This document shows positions 11,002 to 21,387 of a stretch of 42,560 nt of DNA, in pieces (positions within the stretch are counted from its first letter, which is position 1; every line of letters begins with the position of its first letter). The DNA comes from Asaia bogorensis. Its GTDB lineage: Bacteria; Pseudomonadota; Alphaproteobacteria; Acetobacterales; Acetobacteraceae. The translations under genes and the position numbers were made by a program. The notes beneath the pieces were generated by a model. It saw only the letters and a list, made by a program, of their open reading frames with translations, did no database searches and was not told where the DNA came from. The stretch covers positions 1 to 42,560 of the forward strand of contig CAMDGX010000034.1 of NCBI GenBank assembly GCA_945897825.1. Reading direction: 5' to 3'.

Positions 11002-11856
11002 ATGTCCAACATCCTCGCCCTGGTCGACGGCTCGCTCTATTCCCGCAGCGTCTGCGACCACGCCGCCTGGGCCGCCGCGCGCACCGGCGCGCCGGTCGAA
11101 CTGCTGCACGTGCTCGGCTCGCGCCTGCCGCCCACCGCGGCGCCGGACCTCAGCGCCCACCTCAATGCCGAGGCCATCGACCAGCTGTTGCACGAACTCG
11201 CCGCCCACGACGAGCAGGCCGCCCGGCTCGCCCAGCGCCGCGCCCGCGCCATCCTCGATGCCGCCCGTGCCCGCATGGAGGAGGATGGCGTGGCCGCCGT
11301 CTCCGCGCGCCTGCGCCAGGGCGACCTGGTCGACACCCTCGCCGAACTGGAGTCGGCCACCGCCCTCGTCGTGGTCGGCAAGCGCGGCGAGGCGGCCGAC
11401 TTCGCCAGGCTGCATCTCGGCTCCAACCTGGAGCGCATCCTCCGCTCCAGCCGCCGCCCGGTGCTCGTCGCCTCGCGCGCCTTCCGCCCCATCGCCCGCG
11501 TGCTGGTCGCCTTCGACGGCGGCCCGAGCGCCATGAAGGCCGTGTCGCACATCGCCGCGGACAAGCTGTTGCACGGCCTGCCCATCCGCCTGCTGACCGT
11601 CGGCACCCCCTCCGCCCAGGCCGGCGCCCGCCTCGCCGAAGCCGAGTCCACGCTGCGCGCCGCCGGCCACGACGCCACCGCCGAGGTCCGCCCCGGCCAG
11701 CCGGAGGAGGTGATCGCCGACCTCGTGCGCGACGGCGGCGCCGACCTGCTGGTGATGGGCGCCTACGGCCACTCCCGCATCCGCACCCTGTTCCTCGGCA
11801 GCACCACCACCGACGTCATCCGCGCCTGCCTCATCCCGGTCCTTCTGTTCCGCTAA
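11002..11856 (+). CDS. Universal stress protein with two tandem UspA domains
   Basis: A 284-residue cytosolic protein built of two UspA folds. Domain 1 (about 1-150) opens with NILALVDGSLYSRSV and carries VVGKRG...LGS near residue 126. Domain 2 (about 155-284) carries MGAYGHSRIRTLFLGS near residue 251, which fits the ATP-binding G-2x-G-9x-G-S motif. The domain 1 copy has one extra residue in that spacing, so domain 2 is the likelier nucleotide binder. It directly follows a SulP-STAS transporter. Pairing of SulP and Usp suggests regulation of transport (inference). Confidence 0.92.
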   Translation: MSNILALVDGSLYSRSVCDHAAWAAARTGAPVELLHVLGSRLPPTAAPDLSAHLNAEAIDQLLHELAAHDEQAARLAQRRARAILDAARARMEEDGVAAVSARLRQGDLVDTLAELESATALVVVGKRGEAADFARLHLGSNLERILRSSRRPVLVASRAFRPIARVLVAFDGGPSAMKAVSHIAADKLLHGLPIRLLTVGTPSAQAGARLAEAESTLRAAGHDATAEVRPGQPEEVIADLVRDGGADLLVMGAYGHSRIRTLFLGSTTTDVIRACLIPVLLFR

Positions 11857-11873
11857 CCGGCCCCCCTGCCGCC

Positions 11874-11900
11874 GTTGCGCGGGGGTTTCCTTCGCGCAAC
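11874..11900 (+). terminator. Hairpin after the SulP-Usp pair
   Basis: GTTGCGCG (11874-11881) and CGCGCAAC (11893-11900) form an 8-bp stem with an 11-nt loop, 17 nt past the usp stop. No T-tract follows, so only weak termination is expected. Confidence 0.35.
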
Positions 11901-11943
11901 GCTTGACCATATCCCCCCTGGGTGCCAACACTCGGCATCATAG

Positions 11944-11963
11944 GGGCGCCACCCATGGCGCCC
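11944..11963 (+). promoter_or_regulatory. Leader hairpin upstream of coxS
   Basis: GGGCGCC (11944-11950) and GGCGCCC (11957-11963) form a 7-bp stem with a 6-nt loop, 30 nt before the coxS ATG. It could lie in the mRNA leader of the molybdenum hydroxylase operon. No clear -35/-10 pair was found upstream, apart from an isolated TTGACC at 11903. Confidence 0.25.
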
Positions 11964-11992
11964 GGTGAAACACGTTCGGAGGGGAGCAAGCG

Positions 11993-12469
<477 letters not shown>

Positions 12470-12492
12470 CGTACGCCAAACAAGAAACGATC

Positions 12493-12518
12493 CCGGTGCG
12501 CCCCGTCGCGCGCACCGG
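12493..12518 (+). other. Hairpin between coxS and coxL
   Basis: CCGGTGCGC (12493-12501) and GCGCACCGG (12510-12518) form a perfect 9-bp stem with an 8-nt loop, 12 nt before the coxL start. There is no T-tract. It may be an RNA-processing or stabilising element setting the small/large subunit ratio (inference). Confidence 0.45.
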
Positions 12519-12530
12519 ATAGGGGGCAGC

Positions 12531-14906
<2,376 letters not shown>

Positions 14907-14921
14907 CACGAGGAACCCGAC

Positions 14922-15716
14922 ATGTACGATTTCGGCTACACCAAGCCCTCGAGCCTCGCCGACGCGGTCAAGGCGCTCGCCTCCGACGACGAAGCCAAGG
15001 CCCTGGCCGGCGGCCAGACCCTGATCCCGGTGCTTAAGCAGCGCCTGAACAAGCCCACCACCGTCGTCGACCTCGGCAAGCTCGGCCTGTCCGGCATCAC
15101 CGTCACCGGCGACAGCGTCACCATCGGCGCCATGACCAACCACGCCACCGTCGCCGCCTCCGCCGACATCAAGCGCGCCATCCCGGCGCTGGCCGCCCTG
15201 GCCGGCGGCATCGGCGACATCCAGGTCCGCAACCGCGGCACCATCGGCGGCTCGCTCGCCAACAACGACCCCTCCGCCTGCTACCCGTCGGCCGTCCTGG
15301 CGCTCGGTGCCACCATCACCACCAACAAGCGCAGCATCAACGCCGACGACTACTTCCAGGGCATGTTCACCACCGCCCTGGAACCCGGCGAGCTGATCAC
15401 CTCGGTCACCTTCCCGATCCCGGCCAAGGCCGCCTACATCAAGTTCAAGAACCCGGCCTCGCGCTACGCCATGGTCGGCGTCTTCGTCGCCAACGGCCCC
15501 AAGGGCGTCCGCGTCGCGGTCACCGGGGCAGGGCAGGGCGGCGTCTTCCGCCACACCGCCGCCGAAGCCGCCCTCTCCAAGTCCTGGTCCCCGGCCTCGA
15601 TCGACGGCGTGTCGATCAGCCCGGACAACATGAACAGCGACATCCACGCCTCCGCCCCCTACCGCGCCCACCTCGTCGGCGTCATCACCAAGCGCGCCGT
15701 CACTGCCGCGGGCTAA
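14922..15716 (+). CDS. coxM: FAD-binding subunit of the molybdenum hydroxylase (CoxM-like)
   Basis: A 264-residue medium subunit that takes electrons from the FeS subunit to FAD. FAD-contact motifs are AGGQTLIP (residues 29-36) and [14 protein letters not shown] (about 105-118, with TIGG at 107-110), followed by the C-terminal CO_deh_flav_C region. The length is normal for the family. It is the last gene of the S-L-M operon, with a strong terminator 29 nt after its stop. Confidence 0.94.
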   Translation: MYDFGYTKPSSLADAVKALASDDEAKALAGGQTLIPVLKQRLNKPTTVVDLGKLGLSGITVTGDSVTIGAMTNHATVAASADIKRAIPALAALAGGIGDIQVRNRGTIGGSLANNDPSACYPSAVLALGATITTNKRSINADDYFQGMFTTALEPGELITSVTFPIPAKAAYIKFKNPASRYAMVGVFVANGPKGVRVAVTGAGQGGVFRHTAAEAALSKSWSPASIDGVSISPDNMNSDIHASAPYRAHLVGVITKRAVTAAG

Positions 15717-15744
15717 CCCTCGCGCATCTCATCGCCTGCGAAAT

Positions 15745-15770
15745 GGGGGGCCTCGTGCCCCCCTTCTTGC
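15745..15770 (+). terminator. Intrinsic terminator of the cox-type operon
   Basis: GGGGGGC (15745-15751) and GCCCCCC (15757-15763) form a 7-bp GC stem with a CTCGT loop. TTCTTGC follows. It closes the coxSLM set. Confidence 0.7.
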
Positions 15771-15801
15771 GTCAACACCGGGGAAACGCATACCGTCCGC
15801 C

Positions 15802-16122
15802 ATGCCCTCCCTGCCGCGCCGCCTCGTCCTCGCCCTCCTGCCCGCCGCCCTCCTCGCGCCGCACGGGGCCACCGCCGCGCCATCCGCCACCGCACTCCGC
15901 CGCGCCCTCCCCCCAGGCCTGGACCCCTACGCCATCGGCACCGCCCTGCGCGCCACCCACCCCGCCTGCTCCACGGCGGACTGCCTGGCCCGCGCCGCCC
16001 TGCCCAACCCCGCCGACCTCCCAGCCCGCATCGCCGCCGATTTCGCCACCGGCCACACCATCACCGTCGACGGCTGGCTCCTCTCCCACACCGAAGCCTG
16101 GTTCTGCGCCGCCCTCGCCTGA
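15802..16122 (+). CDS. Small putative secreted protein of unknown function
   Basis: A 106-residue protein. The N-terminus MPSLPRRLVLALLPAALLAP followed by ATAAP reads as a Sec-type signal peptide with likely cleavage after residue 25-26. The mature part is about 80 residues with three cysteines, two of them as HPACSTADCLA (possible disulfide), and ends in the ordered-looking TVDGWLLSHTEAWFCAALA. I do not recognise a family. It lies between the cox terminator and an epoxide hydrolase that starts 11 bp later, so it is likely co-transcribed with the hydrolase. The frame is credible because of the signal peptide and spacing. Confidence 0.65.
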   Translation: MPSLPRRLVLALLPAALLAPHGATAAPSATALRRALPPGLDPYAIGTALRATHPACSTADCLARAALPNPADLPARIAADFATGHTITVDGWLLSHTEAWFCAALA

Positions 16123-16133
16123 AGGACCCCGCC

Positions 16134-17150
16134 ATGCCAGCCACCGAGCACGTCGCCCGCACCCCGCGCCACACCAGCTTCTACCTCGCCGAAGGCGACC
16201 CCTCCGCCACCCCCATCATCTTCGTCCATGGCTGGCCCGAACTCTCGATCTCCTGGCGCCACCAACTCCCCGCCATGGCCGCCCTCGGCCTGCGCGCCAT
16301 CGCGCCGGACATGCGCGGCTACGGCCGCTCCAGCACCTACCCAACCCACGCCGATTACGCCCTCGAAAACGCCGTCCAGGACATGCTGGACCTCCTCGAC
16401 CACCTCGGCGCCGAGAAAGCCATCTGGGTCGGCCACGACTGGGGCGCCCCCGTCGTCTGGTCCCTCGCCAGCCACCACCCGGACCGCTGCCACGGCGTCG
16501 CCAACCTCTGCGTCCCCTACTACGCACAAGGCTTCGCGCCGAAGAACTTCCTCCCCCAGGCCGACCGCACCCTCTACCCGGAAGCCGACTTCCCCTACGC
16601 CCAGTGGGAATACATGGCCTTCTACCAGGAGAACTTCGCCCGCGCCCGCGAGGGCTTCGAGGCCAACATCGCAAACACCGTCAAGGCCATGTTCCGCCGC
16701 GGCAACCCCACCGCCGCCGGAACCCCCTCCCGCACCGCCCTCGTCCGCAAGGGCAACGGCTGGTTCGGCCCCGCCAACGCCGCCCCCGACGTGCCGCGGG
16801 ATCCCGACGTCCTCACCGAAGCCGACTGGCACGCCTACACCGCCGCCCTCACCCGCACCGGCTTCTTCGGCCCGGACTCCTGGTACATGAACTTCGACGC
16901 CAACCTGGCCTACGCCAAGCACGCAAAGAACGGCGGCAAGCTCACCCTGCCAACCCTCTTCCTCCACGGCGCCCACGACTACACCTGCGAGACCATGACC
17001 TCCCGCCTCGCCGACCCCATGCGCGCCGACTGCACCGACCTCACCGAGGTCGTCGTCCCCTCCGGCCACTGGATGGCCCAGGAAAAACCCACCCATGTGA
17101 ACGCCGCGCTGGCCAAATGGCTCGCGGCGAAGTTTCCGGAACTCTGGTAG
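16134..17150 (+). CDS. Alpha/beta hydrolase, soluble epoxide hydrolase type
   Basis: A 338-residue alpha/beta hydrolase. The oxyanion-hole motif HGWPE is at residues 32-36. The nucleophile is Asp102 in GHDWGAP, which indicates an epoxide hydrolase or dehalogenase rather than a serine esterase. DMRGYGRSS follows the usual second strand. The probable acid is Asp282 (HGAHDY) and the base is His312 (SGHWMAQEKP). A lid domain occupies about residues 130-260 and is tyrosine-rich, as expected for epoxide hydrolases. There is no signal peptide. The TAG stop abuts repeat element 1. Substrate unknown. Confidence 0.9.
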   Translation: MPATEHVARTPRHTSFYLAEGDPSATPIIFVHGWPELSISWRHQLPAMAALGLRAIAPDMRGYGRSSTYPTHADYALENAVQDMLDLLDHLGAEKAIWVGHDWGAPVVWSLASHHPDRCHGVANLCVPYYAQGFAPKNFLPQADRTLYPEADFPYAQWEYMAFYQENFARAREGFEANIANTVKAMFRRGNPTAAGTPSRTALVRKGNGWFGPANAAPDVPRDPDVLTEADWHAYTAALTRTGFFGPDSWYMNFDANLAYAKHAKNGGKLTLPTLFLHGAHDYTCETMTSRLADPMRADCTDLTEVVVPSGHWMAQEKPTHVNAALAKWLAAKFPELW

Positions 17151-17286
17151 AAAGGAAGCACTTCTTTTTGTGAACAAAAAGAAGCAAAAAAACTTCATCC
17201 ATTTGCGCCGTGCTCAACCAATCAGTCGCGGCGCAAATGGAGAAAAGTTTTTTGGTTCTTTTTTTCAAAAAAGAACCGCTTGCTTC
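17151..17286. repeat. Triple-hairpin intergenic element, copy 1 (bidirectional terminator-like)
   Basis: Three structures lie in a row. Hairpin K has arms CTTCTTTTTGT (17161-17171) and ACAAAAAGAAG (17174-17184). The central stem is CCATTTGCGCCG (17199-17210) with CGGCGCAAATGG (17229-17240), extended by an outer CAAAAAAACTT/AAGTTTTTTG pairing. Hairpin G is GGTTCTTTTTT (17254-17264) with AAAAAAGAACC (17267-17277). The central stem is followed by T-tracts on both strands, so it can act as an intrinsic terminator in both directions. It lies exactly between the convergent epoxide hydrolase and LLM genes. The orientation is K-centre-G on +. Confidence 0.9.
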
Positions 17287-18195
17287 CTAGCCAAACACCG
17301 AGAACATTTCCTCCATCGCCACCAACTGGTTCCCCTTCGCCGAGGACGGCACCAGAACCACCGTCCGCACCCCCGCCGCCTGCCAGGCCTCCACCTTCTC
17401 CCGCACCTGCGAGGCCGTCCCGAACAGCGTCACATCCGCCAGCCACCGATCGGTCAGCATCCGCGGCACATCCTCTCGACGCCCCTCGTCGATCGCCTTC
17501 TCGATATCGAGCATCTCCTGCTCGTATCCGGCCTCCTTCCAGTAGTTCCGATAGTTCGGCAGGAACGCATACGACGTCAGCGTCCGCCGGTTCACCGCCT
17601 TCGCCGCCTCCAGATCGTCGCTGATGCAGGTCGGGATCATGTCCGCGACCATGAACCCGGGATCATCCCGCTTCCCTGCCGGCAACGCCGCCAAGGAAGC
17701 CCCCATGTGGCTCAAACAGGCATTGGCGAAGATCACCCCCTGGCTGATCTCCCCCGCCAGCGCCACCATCCGCTTGCGCATCGCCGCCAGCACCACCGGC
17801 GCCAGCGTCCCCACCCCCTCCTGCGCCAGGTAGCGTTCCACGAACCCCCGCGTGTCGCCCAGCGGCTTGCCCGGCGTCACCCCCATCCGCACATGGCTCG
17901 GCCCATGCGCGATGCCGATCCCGAGCGAGAACCGCCCGCCCGACACCTCATGCATGAACGCCGACGAAGCCGCGAAATCGCTCACCGTCCGCGCATAGAT
18001 CGGCGCGATCGCCGTGCAGAACGGAATGGTGGAGGTGTTCCACGCCAAGGCCTCGCACAAGGACATGTTGGCGCCGAGGCTCGGGCAGAACAGTCCGGCA
18101 TAGCCGCGCCGCTCGATCTCCTGCGCCAGTTCGATCATCCGCCGCCGCCGTCCTGGAACGGCCACGAGCGCGACAGCAGGCTTGGTCTGGGCCAC
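17287..18195 (-). CDS. LLM class flavin-dependent oxidoreductase
   Basis: A 302-residue protein of the bacterial luciferase-like monooxygenase family (TIM barrel using FMN or F420). It begins MAQTKPAVALVAVPGRRRRM. It carries the family motif VSGGRFSLGIGIAHGPSH around residues 85-102 and a C-terminal helix region with FGTASQVREKVEAWQAAGV, typical of LLM enzymes. The TAG stop directly abuts repeat element 1. The gene is transcribed divergently from the promoter region at 18317. Substrate unknown. A second, unrelated LLM gene lies at 33211. Confidence 0.9.
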   Translation of the reverse strand: MAQTKPAVALVAVPGRRRRMIELAQEIERRGYAGLFCPSLGANMSLCEALAWNTSTIPFCTAIAPIYARTVSDFAASSAFMHEVSGGRFSLGIGIAHGPSHVRMGVTPGKPLGDTRGFVERYLAQEGVGTLAPVVLAAMRKRMVALAGEISQGVIFANACLSHMGASLAALPAGKRDDPGFMVADMIPTCISDDLEAAKAVNRRTLTSYAFLPNYRNYWKEAGYEQEMLDIEKAIDEGRREDVPRMLTDRWLADVTLFGTASQVREKVEAWQAAGVRTVVLVPSSAKGNQLVAMEEMFSVFG

Positions 18196-18316
18196 GGCGA
18201 ATCCTCCGGCATTTTCGACAGCCTATCCGCCCTCGAAGCCCAGCGGGAGAGGGCAGGGGGGTAGGCGGCCCGCGTCCGTGGCAGGGCGATGATCTTCGAG
18301 GTGCAGAAAAAAATCC

Positions 18317-18345
18317 TTGCACTCCCATCGACAGTTATATATATT
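18317..18345 (+). promoter_or_regulatory. Sigma70-type promoter candidate upstream of the btpA locus
   Basis: TTGCAC (18317-18322), a 17-bp spacer, then TATATT (18340-18345) lie in a conspicuously AT-rich patch (about 18308-18360) within GC-rich DNA. The predicted transcript would start around 18352, right at the ATG at 18353, so that frame would be leaderless. The alternative is that this is the distant promoter of btpA with a leader of about 600 nt. Confidence 0.5.
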
Positions 18346-18352
18346 CATCTCA

Positions 18353-18961
18353 ATGTCATTGAAAGCGCCCTCCCTGGCCGAGCAGATCGGCTCCATCCGC
18401 ACCGCCACCCAGGCGGAGGACACGTGCGGCTGGCTGCCTGCGCCCCTGGTCGCCCTGATCATGGCCTGCCTCGCGCGCCTGCTCGGCCGGCTGGAGCAGA
18501 TGGTCCTGCTCTGGCAGGCCGGCCAACTGCCCGCACCGGTGCAACACCCCCGCTCCCCCCGCATCGCCATGGGCCACGCGTCGGATCCCCGCCCCGAATC
18601 CGCCCGCCGCCCGGCCGATGCCCAATGGCGCCCCCGTGGCCGCTCAGCCACCCACGCCCCCTCTGCCAACGCCGCGCCGGCCGAAACCCCGGCCGCCCAC
18701 GCGTCGCAGCCGCGCGCCGCGCCCGCGCAATTGGCGCCCCCAGGCCCGGCCATCGCCGGGATCTTCTCCCCCCACCGCCCACGCCCTGCGCGCGACCCGC
18801 CATCGGCCGGCCCGACCGAGCCTGAAACACCCCCGCATGGGGCAGCAAACGCATGCCTAGAATATTACGATAAAGAAACAAATAATCCGATCCCCCGCTT
18901 GCCGCCAAACCCGGGGCAGGGCAAACCTGCGGGCACCAGCGCATCCACCGGAGCCCGCCCC
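18353..18961 (+). CDS. Unrecognised Pro/Arg/Ala-rich open frame fused in frame ahead of btpA
   Basis: From ATG 18353 the frame reads MSLKAPSLAEQIGSIRTATQ and continues with an amphipathic/hydrophobic stretch (APLVALIMACLARLLGRLEQ). Low-complexity Pro/Arg/Ala sequence fills the next 120 residues or so. There is no stop before the btpA ATG at 18962, so a 469-codon fused frame is formally open. The first 60 codons look protein-like and the rest does not. It may be a small gene whose stop was lost by frameshift: in the +1 frame a TAG lies at 18858, just before an AT-rich patch. No function can be given. Confidence 0.3.
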
Positions 18962-19762
18962 ATGCCCTTCGATTTCCTCCCGCACCGCCGCAAGGCGATC
19001 ATCGGCATGGTCCATCTCGGCGCGCTCCCCGGCACCCCGCTGCACGACACCCAGGGCGGCATGGCCAAGCTTGTCGACGGTGCCCTGGCCGATATCGAGG
19101 CGCTCCAGGCCGGCGGCATCGACGCCATCATGTTCGGCAACGAGAACGACCGCCCGTATTCGCTGAAGGCCCCCGCCGCCAGCATCGCTGCCATGTCCGC
19201 CATCGTCGCCGCCGTGAAACCCGAGATCCGCGTCCCCTTCGGCGTCAACTACCTCTGGGACCCCACCGCCAGCATCTGCATCGCCGCGGCCACCGGCGCG
19301 CAGTTCGTCCGCGAGATCTTCACCGGCGTCTATGCGTCGGACATGGGCATCTGGGCGCCCGACTGCGAAACCGCGCTACGCACCCGCCGCGACCTCGGCG
19401 TGCCCCACCTCAAGCTGCTGTTCAACATCAACGCCGAGTTCGCCACCCCGCTCGACACCCGCCCGATCGGCCTGCGCGCCAAGTCCGCCGTGTTCTCCTC
19501 GCTGGCCGACGCCATCATGGTCTCCGGCCCCCTCACCGGCCAACCCGTCGACCAGTCCGAACTCCGCCAGGTCCGCGAGGCCGTCACCGACGTCCCGGTC
19601 TTCGTCAACACCGGCGTCAACCTCGACAACGTCGCCGCCATGCTCTCCCTCGCCGACGGCGCCGTCGTCGGCACCCACTTCAAGCACCAGGGCATCACCT
19701 GGAACGCCGTCGACGCCGGCCGCGTGATGCGCTTCATGGACAAAGTGAACACGCTCCGTTGA
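18962..19762 (+). CDS. btpA: BtpA/SgcQ family protein
   Basis: A 266-residue TIM-barrel-like protein of the BtpA/SgcQ family, named after a photosystem I biogenesis factor but in heterotrophs usually found with sugar-metabolism genes. Motifs include IIGMVHLGALPGTPLHD near the N-terminus, GGIDAIMFGNENDRP, PFGVNYLWD and the C-terminal phosphate-binding-like VNTGVNLDN and GAVVGTHFK. ATG 18962 is chosen because family homology begins there. The frame is open upstream to 18317. A kinase gene starts 16 bp downstream, which suggests a role in metabolism of a phosphorylated sugar (inference). Confidence 0.88.
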   Translation: MPFDFLPHRRKAIIGMVHLGALPGTPLHDTQGGMAKLVDGALADIEALQAGGIDAIMFGNENDRPYSLKAPAASIAAMSAIVAAVKPEIRVPFGVNYLWDPTASICIAAATGAQFVREIFTGVYASDMGIWAPDCETALRTRRDLGVPHLKLLFNINAEFATPLDTRPIGLRAKSAVFSSLADAIMVSGPLTGQPVDQSELRQVREAVTDVPVFVNTGVNLDNVAAMLSLADGAVVGTHFKHQGITWNAVDAGRVMRFMDKVNTLR

Positions 19763-19778
19763 CCCTGGGGCGCTGACC

Positions 19779-21260
19779 ATGTTCACCATCGGCCTCGACA
19801 TCGGCACCACCTCGACCATCGGCATCCTCATCGAGCTGCCGAACAGGGTCGCCGCCCTCGCCTCCCGCCCCGCCACCCTCCACGCGCCCCACCCCGGCTG
19901 GGCCGAAGCCGACCCCGCCCAATGGTGGCAGAACGTCTGCAAGATCTGCCACGAACTCCTCGCCGCCGAACCCCGCGCCCGCACCGCCCTGGCAAGCATC
20001 GGCGTCGGCGGCATGCTCCCCGCCCTCGTCCTGCTCGATGCCGCCGGCCACCCGCTGCGCCCCAGCATCCAACAGTCGGACGCCCGCTGCGACGCCGAGC
20101 TCACCGCCCTCCTGGCCACCACCGACCAGGCCGCCTTCCTCGCCACCGCCGGAAACGGCCTCAACCAGCAGGTCGCCGCCCCCAAGCTGCACTGGCTGGC
20201 CAAACACGAACCCGACGCAATCGCCCAGGCCCGAACCCTCACCGGCTCCTACGACTACATCTCGTACCGCCTCACCGGCCAGCGCACCGCCGAACGAAAC
20301 TGGGCCCTCGAAGCCGGTTTCCTCGACCTCCAAACCGCCGAACCCGCCCCCGCCCTCATCGCCCTGGCCGGCATCGCCCCCGACCTCCTGCCCCCCATCC
20401 GCGAAGGCCACACGATCCTCGGCGAAGTCACGCCTGAAGCCGCTACCGCCACGGGCCTCCCCCCCGGCACCAAGGTCATCGCCGGCAGCGCCGACCACAT
20501 CGCCAGCGCCTACGCCGCCGGCCTCACCGAGGAAGGCGATGCGCTCCTGAAATTCGGCGGCAGCGCCGACATCCTGATCGCCAGCCGCGAGGCAAAACCC
20601 GACGACCGCCTCTACCTCGACTACCACTCCATCCCCGGCCTCTACGTCCCGAACGGCTGCATGGCCAGCGGCGGCTCCATGCTCAACTGGCTCGCCACAA
20701 TCCTCGCCCCCGGCGAAGCCAAGCCCCACCCCCGCCTCGACCAACTCGCCGCAACCATCCCAGCCGGCAGCGACGGCCTCGCCGTCCTGCCTTATCCCCT
20801 CGGCGAGAAATCCCCGCTCCACGACCCGCTCGCCCGCGCCACCTTCACCGGCCTGTCCCTCAACCACACCCCGGGCCACCTCTGGCGCGCCACCCTCGAA
20901 TCCATCGGCTACGCGCTGCGCCACCACGCCGAAGTCTTCCGCGAAATCGGCCACCCCATCCACCGCCTGCGCGCCAGCGACGGCGGCTCGAAAAGCCTGG
21001 TCTGGATGCAGATCATCGCCGACATCTTCCAGATGCCCGTCCGCGTCCTGACCGACCACCCCGGCTCCTGCCTGGGCGCCGCCTGGCTCGCCGCCATCGG
21101 CACCGGCGCCAGCACCAACTGGCACGGCGTCACCAACTTCATCGGCGAGGGCAGGGTGCTGAACCCGAACCCCGAAACCTCCGCCGCCCACGACGAAGGC
21201 TATGCGCGCTACCGCAGCCTCTACGGTTCACTGAAGCCGTGGTTCGCAGGAAAGAGGTAA
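19779..21260 (+). CDS. FGGY family carbohydrate kinase (xylulokinase-like)
   Basis: A 493-residue two-domain sugar kinase. The N-terminal phosphate loop is GLDIGTTSTIGILIE, and PGWAEADPAQWW is the usual FGGY segment. The C-terminal domain has GSADHIASAYAAGL, FGGSADI and RASDGGSKSLVWMQIIAD, the ATP-site signature. It phosphorylates a ketose or polyol, and xylulose is a guess from overall resemblance. It is co-directional with btpA (16-bp gap). The TAA stop sits in the conserved edge of repeat element 2. Confidence 0.9.
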   Translation: MFTIGLDIGTTSTIGILIELPNRVAALASRPATLHAPHPGWAEADPAQWWQNVCKICHELLAAEPRARTALASIGVGGMLPALVLLDAAGHPLRPSIQQSDARCDAELTALLATTDQAAFLATAGNGLNQQVAAPKLHWLAKHEPDAIAQARTLTGSYDYISYRLTGQRTAERNWALEAGFLDLQTAEPAPALIALAGIAPDLLPPIREGHTILGEVTPEAATATGLPPGTKVIAGSADHIASAYAAGLTEEGDALLKFGGSADILIASREAKPDDRLYLDYHSIPGLYVPNGCMASGGSMLNWLATILAPGEAKPHPRLDQLAATIPAGSDGLAVLPYPLGEKSPLHDPLARATFTGLSLNHTPGHLWRATLESIGYALRHHAEVFREIGHPIHRLRASDGGSKSLVWMQIIADIFQMPVRVLTDHPGSCLGAAWLAAIGTGASTNWHGVTNFIGEGRVLNPNPETSAAHDEGYARYRSLYGSLKPWFAGKR

Positions 21261-21387
21261 GAGCCTTCTTTTTGTGAACAAAAAGAAGCAAAAAAACTTC
21301 ATCCATTTGCACCGTGTTCAACCGGTCAAACACGGTGCAAATGGTTAGAAAGTTTTTTGGTTCTTTTTTTCAAAAAAGAACCGCTTC
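21261..21387. repeat. Triple-hairpin intergenic element, copy 2 (best-preserved central stem)
   Basis: Hairpin K spans 21265-21288 and is identical to the one in copy 1. The central stem is CCATTTGCACCGTGTT (21303-21318) with AACACGGTGCAAATGG (21329-21344), a perfect 16 bp with a 10-nt loop. Hairpin G spans 21359-21382, identical to copy 1. The G-C pair of copy 1 (GCGCCG/CGGCGC) is replaced here by A-T (GCACCG/CGGTGC), a compensated change. It lies between the convergent kinase and amidase genes. The orientation is K-centre-G on +. Confidence 0.92.
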
